64,000 bases of DNA from Thermoleptolyngbya sichuanensis A183 (GCF_013177315.1 NZ_CP053661.1:558001-622000), one strand, 5' to 3'. Counted from the first letter of the stretch, positions 27,520 to 37,828 are shown. A program made the numbers and translations. Notes: generated by a model not told the origin, from the sequence alone.

Positions 27520-28121
27520 CCGCCAAAGACCTCTAGCATTTCCTCACCCACGGATACATAATCTTGCCAGCCGTCGGCGGCGCGGGGATCTTTCACCTCA
27601 TACACCGGAATGCCCGCTCGTGCTGCTTTTTGAAATGCCGCCAGCCGCCGCACGCCCGCCGCAAACACAGGCATTCCCGATTCTTGCAAGAGCGATCGCA
27701 CGGTTTCCCCATCTCGGCTGGGCTTGGGCGGAATGATGTTGAGCATGATGCGATAGCGGTTTGCGCCGATGGTGTGCAGGCATTCCAGCGTCAGCACCAG
27801 CGCATCCATCGCCAGCACGTCGGGCGTAGTCGGCAAGATCAGCAGGTCGCAGCCGTCGGTCAGCAGTTCCAAATCGCGCTGCACGGGTCGCGCTTGGGTG
27901 TCAATCACCACATGGCTAAAGTTGCGGACTCGCTGGGGCGATCGCCACTCATCCACAACTTCGTAGGGCAAGCTGCCCCGCATGGCCCAGCCCGTAGCCG
28001 AGCGATTCGGATCGGCATCGATCAGCAGCGTTTCGCCCTGCGTCTGCAAAAACGCCGCCAAGTGGATCGCCGCAGTCGTTTTCCCCACGCCTCCTTTGAA
28101 ACTGGCAACCGTGATAATCAC
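27516..28121 (-). CDS. ParA/Soj-like ATPase
   Basis: A 201-residue deviant-Walker ATPase of the ParA/MinD group. The N-terminal VASFKGGVGKTTAAIHLAAF carries the signature lysine and P-loop. LLIDADPNRSATGWA is switch I, and VVIDTQARP is the Walker B region. This is a small single-gene ParA form, with no parB nearby. The start is GTG 28121. A partial, decayed copy of its N-terminal part lies 3 kb away at 31050-31235. Confidence 0.88.
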   Translation of the reverse strand: MIITVASFKGGVGKTTAAIHLAAFLQTQGETLLIDADPNRSATGWAMRGSLPYEVVDEWRSPQRVRNFSHVVIDTQARPVQRDLELLTDGCDLLILPTTPDVLAMDALVLTLECLHTIGANRYRIMLNIIPPKPSRDGETVRSLLQESGMPVFAAGVRRLAAFQKAARAGIPVYEVKDPRAADGWQDYVSVGEEMLEVFGG

Positions 28122-28227
28122 CCGCGCGCTGAATCTTCCCCTGCCCTAGTACTGGAATTCTATCGCGCTGGGAGCAGGTTTTACAGCGAAGGGAAGGAGG
28201 CATGGAGTTAGGAAGATAGCCCTTGCA

Positions 28228-28647
28228 TCACCATGCTCGATCGCCCCTGCCGCGATACGGCCGACCAGCACCGCGCGGGCCACCTGCCCACGGTGGACGG
28301 CCCGGGCCATTGCGAATCACAATCACTTCGCCGTTCTCGCGGGTAATCCGAAATGCGTCAAAGTCATAGTCATCGTACTCGCCTACAACCGTAACGCGCT
28401 CTCCCGGAGATAGATTGATCTGGTGATACCAGCGCGGCCCTGCGTCTACAATGATCTCGCCCGTGTTGTCTCGCAGCAAGAACTCGTTACCAACGATGCT
28501 TTGCACAGTTCCAGTAATCGTAATGCCCTGATGACGACGCAAATTGCCAATGGGGACGCTCTGGGCTGTGACCTGTGGGCTAATGCTGACCAAACTAGCC
28601 CCCACCACTAGAACCGGAGCAAGCTTCAGAAACAGATGCTTCATCAT
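28228..28647 (-). CDS. Exported small OB-fold protein
   Basis: About 139 residues with an N-terminal signal peptide (FLKLAPVLVVGASLVSI, cleavage expected near VTAQS). The mature part, IGNLRRHQGITITGTVQSIV and NLSPGERVTVVGEYDDYDFD, has the beta pattern of bacterial OB-fold stress proteins (YgiW/YdeI-like or DUF5666-like). The C-terminal 30 residues are rich in G, R and P. The start is ATG 28647, with AGGAG upstream; longer starts lack one. The ligand is unknown. Confidence 0.65.
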   Translation of the reverse strand: MMKHLFLKLAPVLVVGASLVSISPQVTAQSVPIGNLRRHQGITITGTVQSIVGNEFLLRDNTGEIIVDAGPRWYHQINLSPGERVTVVGEYDDYDFDAFRITRENGEVIVIRNGPGRPPWAGGPRGAGRPYRGRGDRAW

Positions 28648-28776
28648 AGTGACTCCTGCGAGTGTACTTCTACTTGTGCAACCCCTGCCATACCTAAAGC
28701 AGTAGCTAAGCAGCGGTTGCATTTGCTTCCCCCTTGTGAGGATTTGCGCTTAATCTAACAAGGAATTATGACGGAA

Positions 28777-30294
28777 TCATGACGGCTGTTTTCTAGCCTT
28801 GTCTCCTGCCCGTTGCCACAAGCCAACGTCTGAGTAAGGTAAGCTAGTTAAATTCAGCTTGGAAATGCGCGGCAGCGTCACCGTAAAGGTTGACCCTTTG
28901 CCAATCTCGCTGGTCACGGAAATTGTGCCGTGGTGGGCCTGCACGATTTGCTGGGCGATCGCCAACCCTAGTCCAAAGCCTCCTGTTTCTTGGAAGCGGG
29001 CACGGTCTTCGCGATAAAACTGCTCAAAGATATAGGGTAAGGACTCGGGGGCAATGCCAATCCCTGTATCAATCACCTCCAAAATTGCTGATTCCTCAGT
29101 TGTCCGCAGGCGAACTGTAATAGACCCACCTGCCGGTGTGTAGCGGCAGGCGTTGCTGAGTAAATTCGTGATTACTTGCTGAACTAGATCAAGATCGCCC
29201 CGCAGAATAACTGGATCATCCGGCAGGTCACTGGTGATCTGAAGATTGAGAGTTGTTTGGTATTGCAAATCGTTGAGGTGAGTAGCTAGGAGCGATCGCA
29301 CGTCAAAGGGCTGGAGCGATTCCTCATCTAGCTTGCCTTCGTGCCGCGCCAGAAATAGCAAATCGTTTACTAAGGCACTCATCGACTTGGCTAACTGCAC
29401 AATCTTTTCTAGCCGCTGGCGGGGCTGCGTTGAATCGCCGTCTCGAGCCATTAGCCCAACTTGGGCATTGCTGAGGATTGCTGCAATTGGAGCGCGGAGT
29501 TCGTGGGAGGCACTGGCTGTAAATCGTTCGAGGCGATCGCACGCTTGCTCAAGCTCGACATTAGTTGCTTGCAAGCAACCTTCTCGTGCTGCTAGCTCTC
29601 GGTTCAGATGAAGGAACAAGTGAATCGCAAAGCCGCCGCTAATAATGCCGACTAAAACGGAGATCAGCAATACAAATGTGTTAATCTGACGATAGCGGTC
29701 TAGCTGCCGTTGGCGATCGCGCAGAAGATTTTCTTCTTCAACTGCAAAAGCGTCAATCCTGTAGCGTGTGTTATCCATAAGTTCTTTCCCTTCCTCCAGC
29801 CACGCATAAAAATCCTCCAGTGAAGCAGCGGTTTGTCGAGGCGGTGGAGTGGTCTCCTGGATCTGGCGCTTGAGCCGCAGCTTATTTTCCAAGAGTTTTA
29901 CACTCTCATCGACGTATCCTTTAATGATTGTCAGTCGCTGAGTTTGTTGGGGGTTATCACTAACTAAAGTTTCCAGCTTTTGTAAGGACTTAGGAATTTC
30001 GATCTGAGCAATATAGTACGGTTGTAAAAATTCCGAGCGATAGGTTAGCCCAAAGCCGCGTACTCCGGTCTCGGCATCGACTAAGTGATTGAGCAAGGCT
30101 TGGGTTTCTAAGCGTACCTTCTGCGTATGCTGTACCTGCGCTTCATGCTGGGCAATCCCATGATCCAGCCATGCCTGTATTCCAACGCAGCTTAGCAAGC
30201 ACACGATGGGAATAGACATGATCATCGCGCCCCGATAGCTGGCTGGCGGTAATTTCTGGTTTTTTGCTGGCACACTAGAGTCGCTCATTGGCAT
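28777..30294 (-). CDS. Sensor histidine kinase with CHASE3 domain
   Basis: A 505-residue membrane-bound kinase. Transmembrane helix 1 is at about 22-42 ([20 protein letters not shown]). A CHASE3 sensory domain follows at about 45-195 with [21 protein letters not shown]. Helix 2 is at about 208-230. The H-box is [12 protein letters not shown] (His near 267), the N-box [11 protein letters not shown], and the G boxes DTGIGI and GFGLGLAI. It overlaps the upstream response-regulator gene by 10 bp, so they form a two-component pair. The signal is unknown. Confidence 0.9.
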   Translation of the reverse strand: MPMSDSSVPAKNQKLPPASYRGAMIMSIPIVCLLSCVGIQAWLDHGIAQHEAQVQHTQKVRLETQALLNHLVDAETGVRGFGLTYRSEFLQPYYIAQIEIPKSLQKLETLVSDNPQQTQRLTIIKGYVDESVKLLENKLRLKRQIQETTPPPRQTAASLEDFYAWLEEGKELMDNTRYRIDAFAVEEENLLRDRQRQLDRYRQINTFVLLISVLVGIISGGFAIHLFLHLNRELAAREGCLQATNVELEQACDRLERFTASASHELRAPIAAILSNAQVGLMARDGDSTQPRQRLEKIVQLAKSMSALVNDLLFLARHEGKLDEESLQPFDVRSLLATHLNDLQYQTTLNLQITSDLPDDPVILRGDLDLVQQVITNLLSNACRYTPAGGSITVRLRTTEESAILEVIDTGIGIAPESLPYIFEQFYREDRARFQETGGFGLGLAIAQQIVQAHHGTISVTSEIGKGSTFTVTLPRISKLNLTSLPYSDVGLWQRAGDKARKQPS

Positions 30295-30971
30295 CCTGGT
30301 TTGGGAATTTGCAGCCGATAGCCCACACCATAAATAGTCTCAATCCAGTCTTCAATGCCTAGCGACTTGAGGCGCTGTCGCAATCGTCGCACTTGGGTGC
30401 TTACAGCATTGCTTTCAGGTTGCTTATCCCATTCCCAAAGATTGGACTCAAGCTGGTCACGAGTACAAACCTGCCCAGGATGGCGCAAAAAGTATTCCAA
30501 AAGTTGAAACTCGCGGGCCGTGAGGACAACTTTGGCCTCACCTCGATGGGCAGTCATGGTGGCTAGATCTAGAATGAGGTCGCTCAAGGTTAGCCGATCG
30601 CCAATCCACAGAGGCGATCGCCGTCCCAGCGCCCGCACTCGCGCCAGCAGTTCTAGTACATCGACGGGCTTTACAAGATAATCATCAGCTCCAGCATCCA
30701 ACCCTGCCACTTTATCAGCGGTGGTGTCTCGTGCCGTTAGCATAAGCACAGGCGCTCCTTGCCCCGACTGACGATATAGCTTGCACAGATCAATGCCGCT
30801 GATTTGGGGTAGTAGCCAGTCCAAAATCAGCAGGTCGTAGTCTTTGTCGCGGAGCAACCAGCGGGCCGTGTCCCCATCGGACACGCTATCCACCAAGTGC
30901 CCCATCTGAGACAGCGCAGCAACTAGCGGCTCTAGCTGCTCCTTGTCGTCCTCCACCAGCAAAATTCGCAT
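30285..30971 (-). CDS. OmpR/PhoB-type response regulator (RppA-like)
   Basis: A 228-residue regulator with a receiver domain and a winged-helix DNA-binding domain. The phosphoacceptor is Asp51 (LLILDWLLP), with acidic residues at VEDD and the lysine in [10 protein letters not shown]. The C-terminal domain includes [20 protein letters not shown] and a terminal [21 protein letters not shown]. It resembles the RppA/NrsR regulators of cyanobacteria, but an exact orthologue cannot be claimed. The start is ATG 30971 (MRILLVEDD). It is the partner of the downstream kinase. Confidence 0.9.
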   Translation of the reverse strand: MRILLVEDDKEQLEPLVAALSQMGHLVDSVSDGDTARWLLRDKDYDLLILDWLLPQISGIDLCKLYRQSGQGAPVLMLTARDTTADKVAGLDAGADDYLVKPVDVLELLARVRALGRRSPLWIGDRLTLSDLILDLATMTAHRGEAKVVLTAREFQLLEYFLRHPGQVCTRDQLESNLWEWDKQPESNAVSTQVRRLRQRLKSLGIEDWIETIYGVGYRLQIPKPGCQ

Positions 30972-31049
30972 TTCAGCTTGCAAGATTCAGGGCGATCGCA
31001 CACCTCATCTCTAAAGTATTCTGCAAGTGTTGTAAATCGGCACCACAAG

Positions 31050-31235
31050 AAAATCTCAGCAGGGCGATCGCCCTCATCCACAACGTTTTAGGGCAAGCTA
31101 CTCCGCTTGACCTAGCCCGTAGCCGAGCGATTCGGATCAGCGTCGATCGGCAGCGTTTCGCCCTGCGCCTGCAAAAACGCCGCCAAGTGGATCGCCGCAG
31201 TCGTTTTCCCCACGCCGCCTTTGGCTGTGCCAGAA
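31050..31235 (-). pseudogene. Partial, decayed copy of the nearby parA gene
   Basis: The sequence matches 27948-28110 with few differences (KGGVGKTTAAIHLAAFLQAQ and IDADPNRSATG are readable), and then breaks. The frame stops after the ATPase switch region, and the remaining 60 bp still align to the parent in shifted frames. A duplicate of 160-190 bp, not a gene. The parent lies about 3 kb away, in the same orientation. Confidence 0.85.
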
Positions 31236-31433
31236 GAAACCGAAGGGCGATCGCAGCCACAGGTCTTATTCGGAAGCCAAGTAAGTTCTGAAATAAGACA
31301 ATGAGCAATCAGTTCAGATTCGGCCTGCGACGACAGCATTGAATACTAAGCTGCGCCATACTGATGGAAGCTTCCGCGGTTGCTTCCAAAGGCTATACAA
31401 TCCTGAGTCTGCCCTCTAGGCTCATCAATCTCA
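31236..31433. other. Spacer beside the parA remnant
   Basis: About 200 bp between the parA remnant and the 3' end of zds, with no recognised gene or repeat. Confidence 0.4.
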
Positions 31434-32903
31434 TCAATACTTAAAGAGTCCCGTGCCCTGCACCTTGTAGCCCGTCGGCTCGAGGATGGCGGCGGCTGCC
31501 TGTTTGCCGGAAATCGTTGCGCCTTCCATGCTGTCGATGTAGTCCTGCTGCGTGTAGCTGCCTGCCAGGAAGAAGTTTGGCACGGGGGTCTTTTGGGGCG
31601 GGCGGTAGGGGTCCATTCCCGGATTTTCGCGATAGAGCGACTGCGCCAGCTTTACCACATTAAACCAGGTCATGGTTAGGTCGCGGGAGGACGGGAAGAG
31701 ATCGTGAAGCTGCTTTAGTGCGTGCTGAGCGATGTCTTCGTTGCTCATTTTGATGAACGGGTCGCCGGGGGTCAGCACGACCTGCATCAGCGAACCCTGG
31801 CCCTCTCGGTAATAGTCCTTGGGGCTAGTGAGCGCCAGGTCAGCAAAGCAGGAGAAATCCGCATCGGCACTGTAGAGCAAGTTGTCGAGTCCGGCGGCGT
31901 GGTCAAGCTGTTTGCGCTGTTCCGCGTCTTGCAGTTCTGTGACCCAGCCGTCGAAACGAAGCTGCACTGTCACCACAGGCACGGCTTCTAGCTTGTAGAG
32001 ATTATCGAATTCGGGATACTTGCGCCACTCGGCGGGCAAGAGGCGCTGAATTCCGGGCACGTCGCAGGCAGCCAAGTAGACATCGGCTGTCACGATTTCT
32101 TCGGTGTCACCACTGGCGATCGCCAGCCCCGTCACCACCGTTTTGCCGTCCTGCTCCTCAAACAAAATTCGCCGCGTTTGCCGCCGGGTGTAAACCTGTG
32201 CGCCGCGCTCCTGGATGTATTTCAGAATCGGCTTGTGCAAATACTCATCGGGGGAACCCGCCAGCATATTCAGCCGCGAGGCTTCTGTCTTGGCTGCAAA
32301 CATCATAAAGATGGTGAGCATACAGCGCGCGGAGATTTCCTCTGTGTTGATAAAGCCAAGGGCGAGGGCGATCGGGTCCCACATGCGTTCTAGGCTGTGC
32401 TGCGATCCGCCGTGGCTGCGAAACCAGTCGGCAAAGCTGATGGCATCGAGCGCTCGAATCCACTTCATGGCCAGGTCGTAGTTGACCAAGCCGGGGACGA
32501 TGGGGCTGGTGCCGAGGGCGATCGCATTTTGCAGCTTGTCGAGCAGCGTCAGTTGCTCTGTGGTGAAAAATGCCTTCAGTCCGTGAAACGGTGCGCCCAG
32601 CAAAAAGCGAAAGTCCAGCTTGCCAATCTCGCCGCCGCGATTCACGAAGGTATGCACATGCTCCTTCGGCAGCAGCGCCTCAAACGCGCCCACCTTCTGC
32701 ATTAGGGCAAACAGGTTGTTGTAATTGTTGAAAAAGACATGCAGCCCCATTTCGATATGGTTGCCGTCTGCGTCGATCCAGCTTCCCACCTTGCCGCCCA
32801 CAAACGTCCGGGCTTCGTAGATCGACACCTCGTGGCCCGCGTCTACTAGTTCCACCGCCGCCGCCAGCCCAGCCAATCCTGCCCCAACGATTGCAACGCG
32901 CAT
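31434..32903 (-). CDS. zds: Zeta-carotene desaturase
   Basis: A 489-residue FAD-dependent desaturase (CrtQ type) that converts zeta-carotene towards lycopene, a thylakoid/envelope membrane-associated step of carotenoid synthesis. The N-terminal [20 protein letters not shown] is the dinucleotide-binding motif. [33 protein letters not shown] and [18 protein letters not shown]-like residues match ZDS. The C-terminal [25 protein letters not shown] is the family signature. It is 489 residues, the usual length. It is transcribed alone. Confidence 0.93.
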   Translation of the reverse strand: MRVAIVGAGLAGLAAAVELVDAGHEVSIYEARTFVGGKVGSWIDADGNHIEMGLHVFFNNYNNLFALMQKVGAFEALLPKEHVHTFVNRGGEIGKLDFRFLLGAPFHGLKAFFTTEQLTLLDKLQNAIALGTSPIVPGLVNYDLAMKWIRALDAISFADWFRSHGGSQHSLERMWDPIALALGFINTEEISARCMLTIFMMFAAKTEASRLNMLAGSPDEYLHKPILKYIQERGAQVYTRRQTRRILFEEQDGKTVVTGLAIASGDTEEIVTADVYLAACDVPGIQRLLPAEWRKYPEFDNLYKLEAVPVVTVQLRFDGWVTELQDAEQRKQLDHAAGLDNLLYSADADFSCFADLALTSPKDYYREGQGSLMQVVLTPGDPFIKMSNEDIAQHALKQLHDLFPSSRDLTMTWFNVVKLAQSLYRENPGMDPYRPPQKTPVPNFFLAGSYTQQDYIDSMEGATISGKQAAAAILEPTGYKVQGTGLFKY

Positions 32904-32948
32904 TCTGCCAATCCCTTCAGACTTGCTTTAAGAATTTCTTTACATATT

Positions 32949-33326
32949 TTAACCCCCTAATAGGGACACATGAGCGCAGACCACCCGCCAACCCGCTGGC
33001 GTTCGGAGCCAGGCCTGGCTCTGGCGACCCGTTTTGCCAGAACTGGTGCGACGAAATTCGGTGTTGGCGGTGGCAAAATCGCTGCCATAGGTGGTGATGA
33101 CGGTGTTGCGGAGGGCGCGGCGGAGGTCGCCCGTAGGACGGCTGGCGCGAAAGGCGGCGATCGCCTCATAGCTGTATAAATTCTCTGTCGCGCCATAGCG
33201 AATCGTGTGAGGACTTTGCCAGAACAGTTCATCCAGCGTCGCCACGTCGTTGTTCACCAAGGCCTGCTCGTAGCGTTCAAAGGCGGCCGTCACTTCCGCC
33301 ACCACATCGGGTCGATTAATTTCCAC
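32949..33326 (-). CDS. AtzH/HpxZ-like protein (DUF3225 family)
   Basis: A 125-residue SnoaL-fold protein. The sequence ([56 protein letters not shown]) is typical of the AtzH/HpxZ group, which is found near allophanate, oxalurate and other amide-hydrolysis genes. No such hydrolase is adjacent here. Its function in cyanobacteria is unknown to me. The stop lies 45 bp from the zds start on the same strand. Confidence 0.78.
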   Translation of the reverse strand: MEINRPDVVAEVTAAFERYEQALVNNDVATLDELFWQSPHTIRYGATENLYSYEAIAAFRASRPTGDLRRALRNTVITTYGSDFATANTEFRRTSSGKTGRQSQAWLRTPAGWRVVCAHVSLLGG

Positions 33327-33441
33327 GCTCGTTCTGTCAATCCTCCCTAGAAAAGATAGCTGTAAAAAATAGCTGTAAATTGGCTAGAAACCCTCCAAGC
33401 CCTCAGATTCAAAATTCAAAAACGCCAATCCAAAAACGCCA

Positions 33442-33533
33442 CAGGACTGACGCACTTGCGATAAGTTTTCTGGGTTTTGGACGATTTCTCGCAGGCGCAG
33501 CCCGCGAGAAATCGTCCAACTGCGTAAGTCCTA
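33442..33533. mobile_element. Second intact copy of the miniature palindromic transposon
   Basis: A 92-bp copy of the 24037-24129 element, with one changed end base (CAGGACTGACGCA at the left, TGCGTAAGTCCTA at the right) and the same central hairpin. It is flanked by the direct repeat CGCCA (33437-33441 and 33534-33538). A different 5-bp duplication from the other copy shows independent insertion. Confidence 0.88.
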
Positions 33534-33559
33534 CGCCAATCCAAAATCCCAAATTACCC

Positions 33560-33844
33560 CTAGCTCCAATCTTCTCGTTGATTATTGCGCCCTTGATAAA
33601 TCTGGCTGGTCTGGTGAATTTGCCGCGTTTTCTCAAACAGTTCCTCTTCCGTCAGCCCCCACTGTTGCAGAACTTTGTCCAGATCGGCCTGAATGTCTCT
33701 CGCACCCGGAAACCCGTTGTAGCGAATCCGCAGCCGGGCCAGTTCGCTGAGGTTATAGTCCGTTGGGTCGCCGGAGAGGAGCGCGTTGGTAATTTGGCGA
33801 TCGCCGCTCCACTGGGGATGCTGCTGGTCTTGCTTTTCGGTCAT
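33560..33844 (-). CDS. DUF3288 family protein
   Basis: A 94-residue soluble cyanobacterial protein of unknown function. The sequence (DQQHPQWSGDRQITNALLSG, NLSELARLRIRYNGFPGARD, LDKVLQQWGLTEEELFEKTR) matches DUF3288 closely. It lies downstream of gap2 on the same strand with a large hairpin between, so is probably a separate unit. Confidence 0.82.
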   Translation of the reverse strand: MTEKQDQQHPQWSGDRQITNALLSGDPTDYNLSELARLRIRYNGFPGARDIQADLDKVLQQWGLTEEELFEKTRQIHQTSQIYQGRNNQREDWS

Positions 33845-33896
33845 GTGGTGTTCTGGACTTTCTGATCTCTTAACAACTCTCTTACAACATTAAGAG

Positions 33897-33947
33897 CCCC
33901 CTCTAGCATAAGGCTGCAACCGAGTTACAGCCCTTTTCTAGAGGGGG
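33897..33947 (-). terminator. Possible terminator hairpin downstream of gap2
   Basis: An inverted repeat (CCCCCTCTAG at 33897-33906 and CTAGAGGGGG at 33938-33947, with an inner GGCTG/CAGCC pair) lies 75 bp after the gap2 stop. No strong U-run follows on the minus strand, so termination is only likely, not certain. It could instead be an mRNA 3'-end stabiliser. Confidence 0.4.
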
Positions 33948-34020
33948 AAAAGCAGTTCGTTAGCGAGATAACAGGCTCAAAGATGACAGGCTCAGGGCCG
34001 ATTGCTCACTTAGGCAGGAC

Positions 34021-35034
34021 TCAGGCAGCCCACTTTTGCGCCACAACCTCGGCCAGGTCAACCACGCGCTGGCTATAGCCCCACTCATTGTCGTACCAGG
34101 CGATAACCTTCACCATGTCGCCGCCCAGCACCATCGTCAGCTTCGAGTCGATCACAGAGGAGAAGTCCGTGCCGCGATAGTCGCAGGACACCAGTTCTAG
34201 CTCACTGTAGCCCAGGATGCCCTTCAGGTTGCCCTCAGACGCATTCTTGAGCGCTTCGTTGACCTGTTCCGCAATCACCTGCTTCTCGACCTGCACCACA
34301 AAGTCCACCACGGAGACGTTGGGCGTGGGAACCCGCAGCGCAATCCCATTCAGCTTGCCCGCAACTTCAGGAATGACTAGAGCAACTGCCTTGGCTGCGC
34401 CTGTGCTGGTGGGGACGATGTTTAGCGCGGCGGCACGGGCCCGACGCACGTCACGGTGGCTGGCATCCAGCAAGCGCTGGTCGCCTGTATAGCTGTGGGT
34501 GGTGGTCATCGTGCCTTTGATGATGCCAAAGTTGTCGTTGATGACCTTCACAATAGGCGCAAGGCAGTTGGTGGTGCAGCTTGCGTTGCTGATGATCGTA
34601 TGCTTGCTGTGGTCGTAATCTTTTTCATTGACACCGACCACAAAGGTGCCGTCGTCATTTTTCCCCGGCGCAGTGATGAGGACTTTCTTGGCTCCAGCTT
34701 CTAGGTGCTTGGAAGCGCCTTCGCGGCTCGTGAAAACACCCGTTGATTCAATGACGAGATCGATACCCCATTCACCCCAGGGCAAGTTGAGGGGGTTGCG
34801 ATCAGAGACGCACTTAACGACCTTGCCATTTGCAGTAATGGTGTTTTCATCGGCGCTGATGTCTGCGTTTAGCTTGCCTAGCATTGAGTCATAGGTCAGC
34901 AGGTGCGCGTTAGTACGGGGGTCGGAGGTATCGTTAATGGCAACGATTTCAAAATCGCTGTGGGATCTCCCCAGCCAGCAGCGCATAAAGTTCCGCCCAA
35001 TGCGCCCGAAGCCGTTAATTGCTACTCTAATCAC
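34021..35034 (-). CDS. gap2: Glyceraldehyde-3-phosphate dehydrogenase, photosynthetic Gap2 type
   Basis: A 337-residue enzyme of the Calvin cycle that reduces 1,3-bisphosphoglycerate with NADPH or [14 protein letters not shown] starts the Rossmann fold and Cys153 in [10 protein letters not shown] is the nucleophile. The segment [20 protein letters not shown] and the full-length sequence fit the Gap2 class of cyanobacteria rather than glycolytic Gap1. There is no C-terminal CP12-like extension. A good sigma-70-type promoter lies about 160 bp upstream. Confidence 0.95.
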   Translation of the reverse strand: MIRVAINGFGRIGRNFMRCWLGRSHSDFEIVAINDTSDPRTNAHLLTYDSMLGKLNADISADENTITANGKVVKCVSDRNPLNLPWGEWGIDLVIESTGVFTSREGASKHLEAGAKKVLITAPGKNDDGTFVVGVNEKDYDHSKHTIISNASCTTNCLAPIVKVINDNFGIIKGTMTTTHSYTGDQRLLDASHRDVRRARAAALNIVPTSTGAAKAVALVIPEVAGKLNGIALRVPTPNVSVVDFVVQVEKQVIAEQVNEALKNASEGNLKGILGYSELELVSCDYRGTDFSSVIDSKLTMVLGGDMVKVIAWYDNEWGYSQRVVDLAEVVAQKWAA

Positions 35035-35191
35035 TGCGTCTTGCCCTCTTTACACTAGATATTCGCCAATGTTGAAACAGATCATACACTTTTAAGAGTT
35101 CACCACTCAAGGAAATCAGGTCGAGCGCTAAGGCATCGAGGATCAAAACTCTTAAGCGGATCTGCGTCAGAAAACTGTCCTGACGACACTT

Positions 35192-35221
35192 AGTATAGGC
35201 ATTTATACTTACCCTTTGCAA
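35192..35221 (-). promoter_or_regulatory. Predicted sigma-70-type promoter of gap2
   Basis: On the minus strand TTGCAA (35216-35221) and TATACT (35192-35197) are separated by 18 bp. The transcript would have a 5' leader of about 150 nucleotides. Positions and spacing are close to consensus, but no experimental data support it. Confidence 0.6.
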
Positions 35222-35239
35222 GGGCGAAACTTATCAGTT

Positions 35240-35902
35240 CTATAAGATTTTGGCCGATTCGCCTGGGATGCTGAGGTCGAGGAGGGGCTGGTGGCTGAGG
35301 CAGAGCCAGTGGGCGGTAAACAGATCGGGCGTTTGAACCGATAGGCTGGCGATCGCCCCTGCGGCCGGATAGGGCCAGAGCCGATCAAACACCACGCCCT
35401 CGTCGCTCAGCGCAACCTGTAATAAGTAGACAGCGGGGGGTGCATTCAGCCAGTCCAGCAGGCGAAAGGCAAGGGCATAGAGGGGCTGGCGCTGGCGATC
35501 GCTCAGGTGGTGGGGCTGGCGGTATTGCTCTGGGGTGTGGGCAGCGAGGGCGATCGCCTCGCCGTAGAGCGGCCCTTTAGCCGTGAGCGCAATGGGCAGC
35601 CAGAGCGAACCATCGCCGGGTTTCACGCCAAAGCGGTCTGCCACCGACTGGCGCAGGCTGTCTACCTGGGCACAGGCGCGAAACACTGATGCGCCTGGAA
35701 ACGCCAGAGCCTCTGGCAGCGCCAGCGTCAGCGGGCAGAAAATGTCCTCTGGGGCTACGACGGGCGGCAGGTCGGCGGGCGCGACGACTCGAACGGTATC
35801 GGGGGTGGAGCTTGTAGGACACTGGGCGATCGCCTGCTTCAGTTGGGCGATCGCCTGCTCTGCAAATGGATTGGACTCTGCAACAATCCAGACCTGAGCC
35901 AC
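35240..35902 (-). CDS. Cyanobacterial hypothetical protein
   Basis: A 220-residue soluble protein without a recognised domain. It starts with GTG directly after the TAA stop of the coiled-coil gene (35903-36454), so the two are translationally coupled. It begins with a Rossmann-like strand pattern (AQVWIVAESNPFAEQAIAQL). The rest is rich in A, L and P. It may be a partner of the coiled-coil protein. Confidence 0.6.
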   Translation of the reverse strand: MAQVWIVAESNPFAEQAIAQLKQAIAQCPTSSTPDTVRVVAPADLPPVVAPEDIFCPLTLALPEALAFPGASVFRACAQVDSLRQSVADRFGVKPGDGSLWLPIALTAKGPLYGEAIALAAHTPEQYRQPHHLSDRQRQPLYALAFRLLDWLNAPPAVYLLQVALSDEGVVFDRLWPYPAAGAIASLSVQTPDLFTAHWLCLSHQPLLDLSIPGESAKIL

Positions 35903-36454
35903 TTAGGCACCGCCATAGGACGAAACCGACACGGGCACGGGCGCACCAGCACGCGGGAAGCTCGGCAGGTCGATCTGCGTGACGCGGCGGGTGCGAACGG
36001 CCAGGCGATAGCTGACGCTCTGCAACTCGGCGTGGAGGCGGCGGTTTTCCTGCTGAATTTGGGCCACCTTTTCCTTGATCGGCTGCAAGCGCTCCAGATA
36101 TTTCTGACGGTAGATATGGGGCAGTTCCTGCACCACCTGCTCCAGCATCCGGGAACGGTCGGTCAGTTCCTGCACCGATTGGCGCAGTTGATAGACCTCG
36201 GTGTCGCGGCTGGCGATCTGCTCTTGATAGAACCCGACCTGCTGCTCGACGGCTTGAAGCTGCTCTCTCAGCACCCGCATCTCGTTTTGATGCCGCTCTG
36301 ACAGCGCCGCCGAAGGAGCCTGATTGGACTGGCCTTTAACCAGTCGAAATAGCTCTTGCGACAACTGCTGCACAAGCTGGTCGCGCATCTGGAGTTCTTC
36401 GCGCAGGTGCGCGACTTCTGCCTGGAGTTCTGGGATGGTTAGAGAATGAGTCAT
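35903..36454 (-). CDS. Coiled-coil protein of unknown function
   Basis: A 183-residue protein, mostly one long heptad-patterned coiled coil from about 5 to 160 (ELQAEVAHLREELQMRDQLV, LREQLQAVEQQVGFYQEQIA, QQENRRLHAELQ). The tail is short and non-helical (LPSFPRAGAPVPVSVSSYGGA). Similar proteins occur in cyanobacteria. It is coupled to the downstream hypothetical gene. No function can be assigned. Confidence 0.65.
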   Translation of the reverse strand: MTHSLTIPELQAEVAHLREELQMRDQLVQQLSQELFRLVKGQSNQAPSAALSERHQNEMRVLREQLQAVEQQVGFYQEQIASRDTEVYQLRQSVQELTDRSRMLEQVVQELPHIYRQKYLERLQPIKEKVAQIQQENRRLHAELQSVSYRLAVRTRRVTQIDLPSFPRAGAPVPVSVSSYGGA

Positions 36455-36584
36455 ATCACTCCGACTGGCGGTTCGGTGGATCTAGCAGGAACGGGAAAAG
36501 GGCTAAGGGTAAATTGTGGTAGAGGGGGAGTTTGGAGTTTAGATTTTGGATTTTGGGGATTGGCGAAATGGCTGAAGACTAGAG

Positions 36585-37643
36585 TTAGGAAGCGGCTTCG
36601 ATGGGCTGGGGGAAGGACTCAGGGGGTAGGATGTCGGAATCGGAGTCGGAATGGGATTTATCTAAATGGGCTTCCCAGCGGCGGGGTGGCGAGGCTCGTC
36701 GGATTTCGCGCCAGATGGCGGTCGCAGCTAGCGCACCGTCTGCAACGGCGATCGCCACCTGGTTGATTCCCTCTTTTAGATCTCCCAGGGCAAAAATGCG
36801 AGGGTGAGACGTGCGGCACATCCCGTCAGTCACCAAGTTGTCGCCCTTCCATTCCAAGTCCAACCCTTGCAGATATTCGTTGAAATAGTGGGAACCCATT
36901 GCGACCAGACCCGTTTCCAGCGGGACCATAGAACCGTCGATCAGCTCAACGCCTGTCATCTCGTGATCATGACCGAGGAAGCGCTTAATCGGCAATTCTA
37001 CTAGAGGATAGCCGTGATCGCGCAACTTTTTACGCATTTCTGCACTCACCTCAAACAAGCCCTGCGTAAACACGGTGATGTAGGGGGTAAACCAGTTCAG
37101 CACAAAGGCGGTGTTGATATTGCCTTCGGAGTTGACAAATAGCCCGCACCGTTTGTCCGCCATTTCGTAGCCGTCGCAAATCATGCAAACGTGCAGGTTA
37201 TAGCCTGCGTAGTCGTACACGTTTTGCATGTTTTCCAGATGCGGCAAGTGGTCGATGATGCCGCTGGCGGCGATGACATACCTGCTCCGAAATACGGGAT
37301 ATACGCTGTCGGCCTTGCCGACTTTCACTTTCACCGCAAAGGTGTCGCCCTCGTCTTCGACCGATTCCACATAGCCGCGCAGATGGTCTGCACCGAGCGA
37401 CAGTGCGTGATCTTGTCCCTGTTGCAGCAGGTCGCGGCCGGGTGTGTCGGGTGGTAGCCCCAGATAATTCCGCAAATCCTGCATCCAGAAGGAGCGGCCC
37501 CTGCCTTTTTCGACGACTAGACACGAGAGGCGATAGCGCTGAAGATAGATCGCTGCGGAAAGCCCCCCCGCGCCGCCGCCCACAATGATGACATCGTAAA
37601 CGTGATTGAGGCGATCGCCCAGGTTCTTTTTACTCAGCTTCAT
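36585..37643 (-). CDS. Thioredoxin-reductase-like flavoprotein without NADPH motifs (DTR/DDOR-like)
   Basis: A 352-residue flavoprotein. VIIVGGGAGGLSAAIYLQRY at about 18-38 binds FAD, and the redox pair is Cys153-Cys156 in HVCMICDGYE. In place of the GGGNSA-type NADPH motif after the cysteines it has GLFVNSEGNINTAFV, and no HRRxxxR signature is seen. This matches the deeply rooted thioredoxin reductase/DDOR group described from Gloeobacter and other cyanobacteria, which may take electrons from ferredoxin or another source. I chose ATG 37643 (MKLSKKN); the upstream 26 codons look non-coding. The C-terminus is an odd, low-complexity DSDSD tail. Confidence 0.78.
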   Translation of the reverse strand: MKLSKKNLGDRLNHVYDVIIVGGGAGGLSAAIYLQRYRLSCLVVEKGRGRSFWMQDLRNYLGLPPDTPGRDLLQQGQDHALSLGADHLRGYVESVEDEGDTFAVKVKVGKADSVYPVFRSRYVIAASGIIDHLPHLENMQNVYDYAGYNLHVCMICDGYEMADKRCGLFVNSEGNINTAFVLNWFTPYITVFTQGLFEVSAEMRKKLRDHGYPLVELPIKRFLGHDHEMTGVELIDGSMVPLETGLVAMGSHYFNEYLQGLDLEWKGDNLVTDGMCRTSHPRIFALGDLKEGINQVAIAVADGALAATAIWREIRRASPPRRWEAHLDKSHSDSDSDILPPESFPQPIEAAS

Positions 37644-37828
37644 GGCGTATTGGGGTACAAGATGGGCAGGGCGTTTAGCGGCTTGCAGTCCTGCATTTTG
37701 GCCACAGTCTAAGCCCAGCAAGACAAGCCTAGCAAGAATTTCAGGGATCGGTTGGAGATTCCCCCGTTTTTCGGATAGGCGGAGTATAATCCCTGCAACC
37801 CGACTTACTTTTTTTGCGGCGGAACCTG

